This document shows positions 13,742 through 27,141 of a stretch of DNA of 64,000 nt, piece by piece. The notes below the pieces were generated by a model, which saw only the letters and a list, made by a program, of their open reading frames with translations, was not told the DNA's origin and searched no databases. Where the stretch lies: positions 3,361,383 to 3,425,382 of the forward strand of contig CM022668.1 in the NCBI GenBank assembly GCA_012295275.1, written 5' to 3'. The translations under genes and the position numbers were made by a program. Within the stretch, counting starts at the first letter, position 1. Every line of letters begins with the position of its first letter. Source of the stretch: Chrysomallon squamiferum. Taxonomy: Eukaryota; Mollusca; Gastropoda; Neomphalida; Peltospiridae.

Positions 13742-14939
13742 GAACTTACTAAATAAATAAAACAAAATAACAACAATAATAAACAAATAAAACAAAACAA
13801 GGACAAAGAAAAAAAAAAAAAAAAAAAAAAAAGAAAAAAATAACCCTGGTCTTTGAAGTTTTTATTCAGTGATTGGCTAATAATAATAAGAAAAGACAAT
13901 TTCTGTACACAAACACCGTTTTATAATTAGTAACAATGATGTAATTAAAGTGATTCTATCTGGTTTCTTCTTTTTTTCTAATATTGTATTTGTACAGTTT
14001 ATTTTTGGGAAAAATGCGGTATGATTACTGGTCTTTTCCGATTTTTATTTTTTTAAGATATTTGGAAAGGCTTCAACATTATCATCCAACAAAAAAATGT
14101 GCTGATTTTAAAGCAGTTCATTTGTGCAGGAGAGAGTTGTTATAATTTAATATCATTGTTCTTAATAAGTTGTGTTTTGGGGGTTTCTTTTTTACTTAAC
14201 TGTAATTAAAAAATCATAGCCAACGACCTTGCAGCCATTTTGAATAACGACAATCGATTTTTAGAGTAATAAATTCTCTAATTACCAGTAATCATTATAC
14301 TGAATTTGATTTTACTTTCACGATGGCCACAAATGCGTATATAAACTTAAGTCACTAGACATATAATTATTTTTTCATTTTAGAATAATTGCTAATTTTT
14401 GTGAGTTAGGTTTAAAATTATAATTTTCCTAAAACATTATTATATATCATTAGAAAGAACAAAATATTCATATTAAAATGATATAAAGATCTCTTTGATA
14501 GCATTGACATGGGAAAAATTATGATTTTTTATCGGAATACAATTTCAGGGTATTTTTCCTTCATAATCTAGTGAGAAATTGATTCGTTTCTGTCATTTTG
14601 CAACATAAACACCGGTTATAGTTTTAACCCTCTGTATATGTATTATATATGAAAATGAAGCTTTTGGTGAGTTCTAAAGCTGCGCTGTATTTTTAAGCAT
14701 GTTGCTAATACTCATGAATTTTAATAAATTAATTAATCGCACTAATTAGCTAACATTTACCGTCTGAAATTAGAGTTTTTGAAGCATCATACTACATATT
14801 CTTTGCATTATGTCATATAAATACTAGGTCACTCAATAAAATAAACGAAATCGGCTGTGGCTGCCTCGTCTGCTAAGAAATGACTCATTTTGGTAACTAA
14901 ATATAACTATCTGCTAAATATTTGTATGAATTGTGGCAG

Positions 14940-15160
14940 ACTGTGAGAGAAATGCCTAATCTGAATTTTGTATATGATTTAAAGATTCGAGTGAGCTTAC
15001 CTTCGATACACGGCGATCATTCTGAACTGGTAAATTTGTCTGTTGATTCTCCGTTGTTTATCAAAGATGAAATGTCAGAAACTGAACTCTGTGATGAAGC
15101 CGAATATGTATACTATTTGTTGTTTTTGAAATTACGCAAAAATAATGATGAAACAGAAAC
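14940..15160 (+). CDS. orphan candidate coding exon, unknown product
   Basis: An open frame of about 73 codons sits between an acceptor-like CAG ending at 14939 and a donor GTAAGC at 15161. It could also start at an ATG at 14922. The translation includes FVYDLKIRVSLPSIHGD and an acidic stretch DEMSETELCDEAEYVYYL, with mixed amino-acid use and no low complexity. That is unusual for this AT-rich stretch, where chance ORFs are mostly Ile, Leu and Phe. No motif or family is recognised and no partner exon was found nearby. It may be an exon of a long-intron gene, a captured transposon fragment, or chance. Confidence 0.28.
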
Positions 15161-15169
15161 GTAAGCAAA

Positions 15170-18100
15170 AATACGTGCCAACATTGTGCAGCGGCGCACA
15201 CACCTGTTGTTGAATTACACTTTGTTGTTTTACTTAATGAACAGCCTTAATTATTATCATTTACTAATAACAATTGTAATTATTTCTAAGTTTGGCTTTA
15301 ACTACTCCTAATTTCAAAAAGAACAAATGATGTGAGCAACTTGCAAGTAATTACTACTTAATCTGTTGCAAGTATACTGCATTATTAAATAATTACAGGC
15401 GTCTTATGTTTTCACACTGCTTCAAACTGACATTTCTAATACCAGGAATAAAGCTAGGAAATTGTTTGTCAGTAAAATTATTGTTAATTTTAATTAAGGC
15501 TTTCTTTTTCTTTTTTTTTATATTGCATTTGATAAATAATTCCTGTTATTGTAATTTATTCTTATATATATTAACAGAAGGCTGTTAAATAAAGCATCAA
15601 AACGACTATAAATATCCTGAAAATTTTATATATATATTTGTATCTGTATTTGTATATAATATAACAGCGAAGCCCTGTAAACCGGTCAACACCTATGAGA
15701 CACCAAATAAAATATCTGCTAATGAAAAATGTTCGATTTTCAGGCATCTACACTAACTAGAATAGTTCCCATTCTCTGTTATACATGTATATATATATAT
15801 AAAATGTTTCTGTAATTATTTAGCAAAACCAAAAAACAAACTTACGAACTTGATGTCAGTGGCACAATCAAATGCCGATGCACAACAAGAAATTTCTTTT
15901 TTTTTTTTTTTTTTTACTCAGTAGCGAAACCCTTTAAAATTAAAAGTATGTTAGAGTTTTCCGGAACTAATTGTATATTTGTCGATATTTGATGCAAATC
16001 AACGCATATGTTTCTGGAGCAACACAGACTTAATTTAAAACATATTCGTAAACGTAAGGAAAACACCTGATCAAACCGAACGATAATTCACACAATAGAA
16101 ACAAAATCCATTGTCATTGTCTTTGAAGCAAACAGAGACGCCATTTTGTGAAGACTCATAGTTTATAGACTTACATTCAGTACTGGTAACTCTTATAAAT
16201 CCAAACTCGGCCTATTATAATAAAAAATACAAATGAATGATTTAATAATTTAAATATCAAAGATGTCGATTAGTCCTTCAGTTGTTTATTCTAAACTTGT
16301 CAGTCGTGTTTTCTCAGCGTTGTTTACATAAACACCTGCGTTCATTATGTTTTAAGTAATCACTACTTTTCCTGACGAAAAAAAATCATATTAACAATAT
16401 TCACAAAAAGAACAATTATCTGAAAATATCAGTGCCTGACAATACTCTTTAATAAACACTGTATGTGTGGGTTGGCTGATCAGTCTTACCCATGTAAATC
16501 GAATACTTTTTTTGTCAAAAATCAAAAACAAAAAACATCTTAAAACGAACACACTTCACATTCTCGAATATTTTCATGTACACGTAAACACAACATAATA
16601 CACATATAAATCTATTCATATTCCGTCATAGTTATGTACACATAAATACACACATTAATGTTATAGGTTCATACACACTCCTACATATACATATAAATAT
16701 ATGTACACACATACAAACACACACGCGCACACATACACACAGTTCATACAAACACACAAACAACTTTTCTCAACATACTGCACCCATAGGCTAACAGCAT
16801 TTTACTATATCATCAGATTTATTTGTTTTGTAAATCCCATTAAAAACACAAAGTCTGTCAATTATAAATCACAGCTGCTTCATCAAATAAATATTTGACT
16901 GATCTGTACACACATCAGCCTGTAACCATTGGTTACCCTTAACCACTGGTTACCCTAACAGTGTTTTCTATACCGCTGACTTCATACACTTGCTGTAATC
17001 ATTAGTAACGTAACTAATACGTACTTTGCCTCTAATTGAACCAGTAGTGCATACTAGTGCTTTCATATATGTATATATATTATCTGTTTCAGAATTAGTT
17101 AGGTAAATACATCAGTAATCAGATATTTCGTTTAAGAGGGAGTTAAAATAATATTAAAATAGCGTTACAAAAATTTAGTGAACACACACAAACACACACA
17201 CACACATATTTTATCCAACGTCGTATGACTCGCATTCAGGATTGGATCTTATTTGCGGTTTGTACATTTATTATAGATTTCTGTAATTAGAGTGCTGATG
17301 TTCTTACCTCGTAATTAATTATTAGTAAGATATTGTGAAACAGCATTTCATTTGACAACATTAGTATTTGCTTCATTATTACTGTACTAATTACTGCAAT
17401 TGTTGCTATAGTTAGTGGTTGTTGTTGCTGCAGCTACTGATACGCCTGAAACAGTTGCTTTTACAAATAGTACTACGACTGCTGCTACGTCATAGATAAT
17501 AGTCGTAGCTGTTTTGACAATAGGAAAATCTCCGAAAATCGTAAAACTTTTTCCAGCAGTCTTGTAGTTTTGGGATGATTTAGTATAAAGAAAAGTATTA
17601 CATGAAGCTACATGAAAATTGAGTATAAATTGCATAACATACGCTTGGATATGTTTCGCATATAATCTCCATATATCATAAGTTGTTTGTTTGATATATA
17701 AAAAGTGTTTATTTAAAACTATTATGTTTGGTTTATTTATTTTAAAAATATATTTTAATTGTTATTTTGTTATGATTAATAGTGGCCATATTTCGCCGGA
17801 GGAGTTGACTGCATCTTTCCAAAGGATATTTTGAAGGAAACAAAGCTGCAGATTACAAACCGTAGAAAATGGTTATAACTAGTTGTTCTAAAACGTAAAC
17901 CATCAAGAAAACGTGCGAAAAGTTTAAACACGATTATCACATTTAGTATCTCTAGCAAAATGAACATAAACATTATGATTAATTTAGAGGATTTGAAAAA
18001 TCGACTTCTGTATCAGTATTAAGAGGGAATTAACTGCTACCTAATAATAACTCTGTTCTACATAAGAAAAAATTTACCTTCGTACATTCATCACCGGAGC

Positions 18101-18236
18101 GTAAATTGTTCTCTTCACTGATTCCCACGCGGTTACCGCCAGCCAAGTTTATATGTGGCGTTGTCTCCTGTTTTGTTTGCAAGTTATAATATTCCGTGGC
18201 CATTTGGAAAAACGGTCTTTTCCACCGTCCACCCAC
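15170..18236. other. non-coding AT-rich stretch
   Basis: I see no exon, RNA gene or clear transposon; only CA-rich scatter near 16.7 and 17.2 kb and the short tandem at 16921. Confidence 0.5.
16921..16958 (+). repeat. short tandem TAACCAxTGGTTACCC motif
   Basis: GTAACCATTGGTTACCCTTA is followed directly by ACCACTGGTTACCCTAAC. Each unit is itself partly palindromic (GGTTACC). Two units only. Confidence 0.6.
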
Positions 18237-18718
18237 ATGTTTGTCAGTCGCACTCAGGGTAGCGCTCGTGTACGGCGCGAGTCACTCCCTTTCTCACATT
18301 TGTTTCATGATTTGTTTGAAAATAGGTAAGACTGATTATCAAACTAACAGCAATCTTTTCTCTCTTTTATTATTATTTATTATTTTTTATATTTTTTCAG
18401 TTCTGTAATCTTCTGAACAAAGTGTTTAACTGGTATGTCTGTTTAAATAGATAAGCTCTTTTTAAACTGAAACAAAATAATTTTCTTAATTATTTTCCCG
18501 CGTTATGCCTCATAAATATGTGTCACCACAGAAATGAGCTCTCTCTATCTGTACCTGCAAACTCGAGTACATTAAAAACTGATTTTTCCTCTCCAAGCAC
18601 AAAACGGTGGTCTCTGTGGAAAACACGACTGGCTACTGAAGCAAAACTCAGAGAGCTGTCTGGAATCAATAACGTGTGGAAAGAACGCGAACCACCGGAT
18701 TTCGATCTGTATCTATAG
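18237..18718 (+). CDS. candidate small two-exon gene, unknown product (about 91 aa)
   Basis: I do not recognise this product. Exon 1 (18237-18325) starts MFVSRTQGSARVRRE in a locally GC/CpG-richer segment and ends at a strong donor, AATAG|GTAAGA. A 206-bp intron ends CACCACAG. Exon 2 (18532-18718) continues in phase and ends with EREPPDFDLYL and a TAG. The basic, Arg-rich N-terminus and the charged C-terminal helix (KTRLATEAKLRELSG) would suit a small mitochondrial or nuclear protein, but that is a guess. Another donor-like GTAAGT lies 5 bp after the stop, so exon 2 may be spliced further. A 94-codon ORF exists on the opposite strand of exon 2 and could instead be the real one. Support is limited to splice-phase agreement and composition. 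Confidence 0.42.
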
Positions 18719-20178
18719 AAACGGTAAGTTGTAATGCTTCCTCTTAATGCCAGCCAATCGGCGATCGTCACTTCTTTTAGGGGTGTGATTTGTCCATCAG
18801 ATGTCACACAGGATGGCTAACGTAGCGGGCATCATCGAATAGTCTTATCTTAAATAAAACTAGAAAACTTTGATCAATATGCTTGGGAATGAACGGGGTA
18901 CTTCTTTGGTATGTACATCTGCAAACAAACTGAGCGAGTAAGAGACGAAACAAATGACATTTTAATTAATTTTCATCATCTGAGAAAAAGCATTTTGATT
19001 GAAATGCATTTAAGTTGTTGGCGTTTGAAAACTATCTTTAGTTTTACAAACATGCATTCTCAGTCATTTATGTCGACAGTCTATACATTAGATACCAGCT
19101 TCGGCTGTTCAATGAATAGCCATCGATTTTTGGATTGATCACTTTGGGGACAGAATGCACGATTCATAAAAAATAAACAAGGAAGGTATAAAACCATAGC
19201 TGTATTATTTCATCTCGTAGACAAACTTCTAACACTAAAACTGTTGTAGGTATACCTTTCAGGCTTCTGGATTGTATACAGATAACGAACGTGTTTTGAC
19301 CATTAAACACGAAGACACCCAACGCCACTGAAATTTTAGACTGTTATTATGTTAGCAGAAAATAAACTGTGTAATAACTGAACTTTTAGATTGTAAGGCC
19401 TTAGCTGATTTTTTTTTTTCGGCCAATGATGGCTCTGTATAACTTGGGGTAAACCCGTTTTTCAAAATTAATTTCTGTTATGATGACGATTAGCTGAATC
19501 TGATACGAATCATAATGAATTACAGATATTTGATACAAAAGACACCGCCTGTCATTATGTGCTGCACTGTACGTCTAGAAACGTAGGGTATTGACTGATT
19601 TCATCTTTTGTATTTGCTATGCGAAAACAAAAGCTTAGGAACCACTACCCTAAATTATTAGGAGATCAATAAATGGAATAAACGGAATAAAAACAACAAT
19701 AACAACAGCAACAACAATAAATAATTAAAATAAAATATTCAGTGACGCTAAAATCATGCAAAAACTACAAATACAAAAAGTTTAACGTATGTAGCAGTAA
19801 TAAACCAATACTGACGTATGTAATATGCCGATGCTGAATCAGATCGATAAATTCGTTGTAATTAGATCAGTAGGTCACTGAAGGTAAAAACAAATCATTA
19901 AACTGCTAACGACACTATGAAAAGAATAAAAAATAGACTCGTGAAAGAGGAAATATAATAAAGTCGATTTAAGCAAATGATAGTGTACTTCAACTCGATT
20001 TACATTTCTTTACTAAATCAGTTTCATTAATTTTCTGTCGTGAGCTATCGTGTGTCAAACATTTTACAGTTGTGGAATAATGATCAGTAATACATGATTA
20101 TAATATAACCGTGGTTATTTTGCTGTATAACTACTTTGGGGAATGCAATCTGGGAGCAATGAGGTCCAGTCTAAACCC

Positions 20179-20613
20179 AAAAATGAAAGAGAGATGAGCC
20201 GAGTTCCGAAGTGTTTAATCTCTGGACAGCCAAGTGCGTTGTATTTTACATATAATACATATATATATACATGTTGTAACAATATAAGAGGTGTACATAA
20301 AATTGATTCATACATATATATTAAATATGCATAATGGCTGTATACAAAGGTAACAGTAAATAACTGCATTAGCTAAATTGTGTATATATTGTTTCAATGC
20401 ATATTGCGTTTACTACTGTACCTGTAGTTACTAACGATTTGTCATATTTGATCAATAAAGTACATATTGCGCGTGTTCCTGTGGCGCCAACGACATGTAA
20501 TAAATAGCATTTTATAACAAACATAGTTTAAAGGTATTTACCTAAATATAAAAATGAAAGAGAGATGAGCCGAGTTCCGAAGTGTTAATTGCTGGACAGC
20601 CAAGTGCGTTGTA
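20179..20613 (+). repeat. direct repeat pair of about 64 bp
   Basis: 20179-20242 and 20550-20613 are nearly identical: AAAATGAAAGAGAGATGAGC, then CGAGTTCCGAAGTGTT and TGGACAGCCAAGTGCGTTGTA. A third weaker echo (TGGACACTGGTCTGTGCGTTA) follows near 20743-20764. Both copies lie within the left half of the 19.8-22.6 kb palindrome, suggesting tandem growth inside that element. Confidence 0.75.
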
Positions 20614-20770
20614 ACTGGACACTGTGAAGTGAAAAGTGAAAGTGAAAAAAATTAACGTGCCTATCAGAGCAAGCTGTGTGAAGCACGTCTGCGACGGGCA
20701 CGCTCTCTGACAGGTCAGCGGGCGTGTCCGTCGCAGAATTACTGGACACTGGTCTGTGCGTTATTTTATG

Positions 20771-20955
20771 GCACTCGGCTCATATCGTTACGTATTAATG
20801 TATTTAGGTATTTTAATTGTTGTCAAGGTTATTGCCGTAATCAGTTTACTTGGGATAAGACATATTTTGTCTACAGCTGTCCTTAATCGGCGCATACCCA
20901 TTAATTGGAGCCAGCTCATATCATTATGTATTAATGTAGTTAGGTATTTTAATTA
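20771..20955 (+). repeat. direct repeat, period about 136 bp
   Basis: GGCTCATATCGTTACGTATT at 20777 recurs as AGCTCATATCATTATGTATT at 20913, each followed by AATGTA, TTAGGTATTTTAATT. Two copies only; part of the same repeat-rich palindrome region. Confidence 0.6.
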
Positions 20956-22894
20956 ATTATATGTCTGCTGTTAGATTGGAGAGATTGTAACTTGACGACT
21001 TTGGCTTTATAACTTTGGTTGCTATAGTTAAATATATTTTATTTTAATCTGCTTATGGCATGTCCAAGCGAGGCGTTTTTCCCACTATGATAATAACATT
21101 GAGAACGTGGAATCGTTTAGATCCTCTGACACGTTCGTAACATGATACTCAACATTTGATATTGGCTGGAACTATTATGTTCTAGTCTTACTGTTACAGT
21201 GAAAAACCTTTACATTCTCTGTTATTAGTGTTCTGAGCTAATTCTGAGGGTTGTGGCTGGGGAGCAAGGGATCTGTGTACTCAGATTTTTAGTAAACTAT
21301 TTTAAATCGGTTACGTAAACACCTAAGTTGGTATCTCATTGTTATCATTTCTTTGTGCCATAGTAATGTAGGAAGCTTCAACTATGTTTATTATATTGCT
21401 TATTGTGTTGGTAGATCGGATTATAACTGGTCTGTTTCTGTTAACTGTCACGTTGACAGGTTTTAGCCAATGTTTTAGCTGGCTTGTTGCTTAAAGTGTA
21501 ATAATTGTTTCATTTTATTTGTTGTTTATGCGAAATTTTGCGCAGTATGTTTTCAAAAGGAGTTATAATAAAGTAATAGATACATACATACATCCATACA
21601 TACATACATACATATATACCTACATGCATGCATTTTTCTTCTTCACATATATGTCAATATTAATAAGTTATAAAATACACATACATGAACAGCGTCCTAT
21701 TCCACGTGACAACACATTTAAAATGGGAACACCAAGGATATTAAAATGATGAACTATCATTATGTATGTTGTAATGGCTGTTTGAACAGATTGTTTAACT
21801 CGCTGTATCTAGGGAGATTAACCATTTTGTTTGTGAGTTTCTAGGTTATAAGAAATCAAGGCCAGTTAATTGCATGTGTTGCGCTTAAATATCATCCTGA
21901 CACTGTAGGCTGTCTATTTAGTTAGGGGTTTGGATGTTCCAGTAAGAAGGACACATGGTCAAGGATATAGGAACAGTAACGCATGCAGGGTAAGAAATAA
22001 TTTCTATCATAATGCACTGTTTGTATGTCTGGTGCAATTTACCAATTAAGATAACGATGAGAGAGACCATTAAAATCATAGGATGACAGAGACATGATAG
22101 TAATAACTAATGCTCCAGGTAGAGCCTTGTATCAACCTGACCATCAAGAAGATGTGTTCTGTCTGTTTAGCACTCTGCCGATCTTGATTATCTTGTGCAA
22201 GCTTAGTAGAAAATTTTTGTGAAACAATATGAAAAGCAAGAACATGTAAATGACCTGTCAGAAAGCGTGCCCGTCGCAGACGTGCTTCACAACAGCTTGC
22301 TCTGATTAGCACGTTAATTTTTTTCCATTTCCATTTCCAAATGTTGTGTCACCTGCTATAATGGCGCATGACTGACAGGAGGAAGTAGTGTTATACCAAC
22401 ATATATGAAAATACCTTGTAAATATCAGCAGCAGGATTTTTGTCGTATCAGAGTGAAGGAGTTATGTCCCTAGTTTAGCAACATGATGGACAGTTTTCCT
22501 GAGGTTTTCGGGAGGAATTAGGAGAGAAGACGAGTGTAAAATGTTTGACACCCACTGATCTAATTACAACGCATTTATCGATTTGATTCAGTATCGGTTA
22601 GTATTGGTTTATTACTACTACATTTGCAGATAATAAACGAGTCATTAGGCTGACAGATTTGGAGTCTGTGATGAAATCACTGAAAACCTGTCACATGACA
22701 TTAGTGAAAAGAATGAAGAAATGTTTGATTAATGAAATAATTCCGAATAACAGCATTTGACATGTAATAATGAGATTGTGAGTGTAGAAAACAACAAATG
22801 ACATTGTATGCGTATTCGCGAGAATGTGCACAATGGAAAGTTGAAATACACTGAACGTTGTCCTCGATCAACATCAAAGGTAAAAGTAATGCTT

Positions 22895-23335
22895 TACAAT
22901 AATCTGCTTTTATTTAATAATAAAAATCATAAATATTTTAATTCTGCAAGTGGTTCTTTCACTTCTGTCTTAACCCTTTGTAGTCCTTCACTTTTACTTG
23001 ATTTCTCCTCGAAGGTAGATTTTGATTCTTATGGTAGTGATCACTTTTTCTCATTATTTTGGAGAATGGTGGACCTTCGTTATTTGAAAGGATTCGAAGG
23101 TTAGCGAAGGCAAGATGGGCTCAATTTCAGCAACTGCGCAGCACTTGTTTGTTCACTTCCATCTTGAAGCACATTGCAGATGAAACTATTCGAACGACTT
23201 CGGCAGTACCAAAACATTTCAACAAACTAGTGGATTGCATTTCTTATTGCTAGGGCTAAAGTCCGAATAGAAATTAAACAGAATAAGAAATCATCTTGGA
23301 TCACTGTGTGGAACCAGATGAAATTTATTATTAAA
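22895..23335 (+). mobile_element. jockey-like non-LTR retrotransposon relic (endonuclease C-terminus)
   Basis: One frame reads ASGSFTSVLTLCSPSLLLDF followed by DSYGSDHFFSLF, matching the end of the apurinic endonuclease domain of jockey-type LINEs (typically ...SxLDLxxCSPSL...GSDHFP...). A second frame continues with NGGPSLFERIRRLAKARWAQF and TSAVPKHFNKL (23060-23230). A third gives ARAKVRIEIKQNKKSSW (about 23250-23300), which is the linker toward the RT domain. The three blocks are in correct family order but in shifted frames, so this is a frameshifted 5'-part fragment. No reverse transcriptase domain is visible downstream. Confidence 0.68.
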
Positions 23336-25080
23336 ACATTTACCTGAATCATCGTTGTTGGTTCTTTTGAATATTTTAATAACATCTATATTTCTGAAGA
23401 ATTTTTTACTGATCTCTGGCAGACTTGTCTGGTATCTTGAATCTCAAATACTGCTTACTCCATACAGTGTGGGTTCCTATCTAGGTATAGCTTAGTCGAA
23501 CACTGTCAGTACACTGTTAGATTGTGCCACATATCGGTGGAGTGCCATTATTTGAAAGTCACAGCATTTTACACAAATCTTTTTTTAAATTTTAGTTTTG
23601 ATACTTCCGTTTTTGCACAGCTTTTTACGGTGTGTTTTAATTAATTTTTGAACTTGTTTTTATATAAAGTAATCATTATTCGTTGTATTTACCTTTAATA
23701 CCCAAAACCGGTGCGTTTTTCGTGCTGGGGTTTCGTTAAACATTCTTCATTCATTTCATATGTGCTCTGTGTATGGTGCAGACAATGTGTACAATCAGGC
23801 AGTCTCTATGTTTCAGGGTAGTCTTGTACGCCATTCTTATTTTTTACTTTCTCACATCGCTTTAAGAAGAAGGGTGGTAAAGAAAGTAAAAATAATTTTA
23901 AAATAATAAAGTAAAAAGTTAAATTTCGATAAAAAAACAAAACAAAAACAGATTACGTAAACAATTACATTAATGTAAAGATTTGCAATACGTAACATGC
24001 AATTAAAAATATACATATAAACACCAAGTTCTACAAATACATAATTATTCTTTAACACACACACACACACACACACAAACACACACCTAAAACGGACATC
24101 ACAGAAATAAAACAAAAAAGGAGGAAAAATATAGACTAACGAAGTGTAGAAGAGAAGGAGAAGGAAGGAATTATGTGAAAAAGATTAAGGAAAGGTTTTG
24201 AAGTTTGTTTTGTCTTACAGCACATATAGAAGACATTGTTTATTATCGATATCATTATTTTTTTAAAGGACATTCACAACAGTATCCATTCTACCGTAGA
24301 GAAGGGAAAATAATAAAAAGTTAAAAACAGTAACTACAATGAAATGTTTAAAATGTTTAAAAATAAAAATAAAACATTTGCTGCCTTTATATACACTTAG
24401 AAAATTAAAGCTAATGGCCAAAATATCAATGTAATTGGAAATGTAGAGGAAAAAGTGAAGTCACATTAGTGTTATTATTTTCACATCAAGTTGAACCGTT
24501 TTCTGAACTCTGTGTGAGAATTAGACTGCAAGCACTGATTTACAACATCAAGTCTCTCTACTGGAGTGAAAACATCCTATAGAAGGCCAATTCATTGGCC
24601 ATTATTGTTTCAAGAGTTTGTATCTGATAACTGCATAAACTTGAAATAATTATCTTGAATGATAAGGGAAGAATATTCGTATAGAATACTTACGTTTGAT
24701 ACTGAACATCTCTGTACAACATATCTGCCAGTACTGTTTTCAGTAAAGATAATAACATTTTGTTAAATTAATGTAAAGAGATTTTAAAACAGTGGCGCCA
24801 AATCAGAATATCTATTCTTGTGCAGGTTTAATTACAATTTAAATAGTTTATGTTTGTACGCGTTTAAACGAGCTTTAACACTCATATATACCCCACATAC
24901 AGGATAAATATATTGCTGATTGTAATCCCATCGTTTTACAAAATATTTGTAGGCAAACCTGATGATGGGAAAAAAATGTCTACTTATTGTTAAATCATGC
25001 TAGGGACACGCCTTGGAGCTACTACGAGCGTCCATCGTTTACAGTCATTCATGAGAATGAAGAGGGGTGACTTATTCGTG

Positions 25081-25190
<110 letters not shown>

Positions 25191-26875
25191 AATTATTGTG
25201 AGTATTTATTTCCTTAATTTTCATTTGTGTTTTCTTTTCTTAGATGAGATTCTTCAGCTAATTCTTCTATTAGCGTTATTCACAGCGATGACAGAGAAAG
25301 AAGTATGTTTAGACAGACGTATCTGGAGCAACTCACAGTGAAACATTTAACAACTCAGTGAAAAAAATGGACCCATTACACAAAACACCAAATCTTTTTC
25401 TGACAACAACTGATATGTGAATCATTCAAACGAGACAAAATGAGAGGGGCCAGGTATGTTCCCGAAGCTATCTTTACGTATAACGATATCGTTAACATGT
25501 CGTTGAGAAAAAGCACATGATCTAGAGAGTGTCGTTATCAACATCATTAGCCTACGATGTCTTATATTAACAACAGCTCCAACCCTCTTGTGTCGTAACA
25601 AAAGCAGGACGTGCACTGCGCATTCTGCATACTAAATAAAAGTTATAATTATACTGTAACTAACATCATCCGTTTACAGTTCCTGGCTATGAAATGTTTG
25701 TCTTCTTGGGTTTGTCAATCATGCTTACTTGGGAAAATTCTGTCAGTCCATGAGACTGGTCGAATTTACTTACCAAACTGATGATCAGATCCAGTATTGA
25801 TATTGACAAAATTTACCTAAGAACATGCTCTTTTGATTGTGTTCTTCTGATTTCTAGTTATTCAATGCATTTGGTAAAATCAGTAATTCTGGCTGATAAA
25901 GGCGGAATTCGTAAAAAAAAAATCTCAATTATATATCTCAATAAATTTTCTGTCATTTTACAGCATCTTCAAGCCAGTTTTCTTTAGGTTTATGAGACAA
26001 TCATGAAATTGCTTAAATCAAATTCTTCGGACATTTTTAACTTGCATAAATTGTGCATCGAAGGGTGAAACTAAATTATTTTATTGAAATGACCTGATGA
26101 CAGAAATTGTGATAAAAATTATTTTGGAAAAATAAATAAATAAATAAACAAATAAATAGTAATATGCCACTGAAATTTACTTTTTGCTTGTTTTTGATTT
26201 TTTTTAGATAGTGTCAAGTTTAATTTAAGTGCTCTCACTCACTGTAATGCATTTTAAAGTTATTAAAAACAACAACAAAATAGAAAATGAGAAATTTATT
26301 CCTAAAAGAGAAATTAAACAGCTATAACTACATTTTTAGAAAAATACATCCTTTCTCGATTCAAAAATTGTAATTAAGAAAGTGCACCAGTTGTATTCCA
26401 CAAATGACATAATTAAAAACTGAATTCTTCAACTGTAAAATCCCTCCAACAAATCCATTTCGACTATTCTGTGAATTAATTCAGAATCCATAACAAAATA
26501 CAAAATAATAATAATAATAATAAAAAGGAATTAAACTAAATAACTTTAACATTCCCCATACTTATATCTAATTAAATTAGTAATTAATTTTTATGAAAAA
26601 TAATTAACAAATAAACATTAAGTTTTCACTGCTGTCCTTCACACCTGTTTGTAAACATTTTGCAGTTTCCAATTAACAACTTTTATCTTGTTCATAACCC
26701 TCAAGAAAGCGGTCCTCTTAAGAACGTAACTATTTCACCATTAACCTAGTTATGTATGTTAAAACTATTCTAACTTAAGGCTACCTATTATGGCTTCACT
26801 TCTTAATTTCTATAAAAGTTTCAGTTTAGATTTGTGACTAATTGTATTGCAATATAATTTTAAACTATATGTGTG

Positions 26876-26876
<1 letters not shown>

Positions 26877-26906
<30 letters not shown>
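26877..26906. repeat. (ATCT)n microsatellite
   Basis: Seven ATCT units. Confidence 0.95.
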
Positions 26907-27088
26907 ATACATATTACATTTTTACTTAATTGTTATTAAAAAACGGAATATTTCTATAATTTTTTTTAAATGATTACAAAGATAATCTAATACTGATTGT
27001 CTGCTTCACGTACAACTGTTTTAAAATATGTATCTATCTGTTGAAACAACTTGTAATGTCAAGTTTCAAAAGTAACCTATTTAAAAAA

Positions 27089-27091
<3 letters not shown>

Positions 27092-27138
<47 letters not shown>
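27092..27138. repeat. (AT)n microsatellite
   Basis: 47-bp AT tract. Confidence 0.97.

Positions 27139-27141
<3 letters not shown>

Larger units (their letters stand above)
19791..22621. repeat. large imperfect palindrome (three paired inverted blocks)
   Basis: Three blocks in the left half recur reverse-complemented in mirror order in the right half. They are 19791-19880 with 22554-22621, 20052-20069 with 22532-22551 (TGTAAAATGTTTGACAC), and 20641-20717 with 22251-22325 (containing AAGCACGTCTGCGACGGGCA). Spacings differ because of indels, for example about 150 bp between blocks one and two on the left and almost none on the right. Two head-to-head copies of one unidentified repeat family, or a transposon with long inverted arms, would both explain it. 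No transposase frame is seen inside. Confidence 0.7.

Noticed and set aside
13468-13899. 143-codon Leu/Phe-rich minus ORF resembling a membrane protein
   Set aside because: Produced by an AAT microsatellite and a 24-base A run; no splice or homology support.
18523-18807. 94-codon minus-strand ORF opposite the 18.5-kb candidate exon
   Set aside because: No splice partner seen on that strand, whereas the plus-strand exon joins in phase to an upstream exon; not excluded entirely.
22076-22312. Minus ORF over the palindrome's right arm
   Set aside because: Covers an inverted repeat arm and non-coding flank; no resemblance to a protein family.
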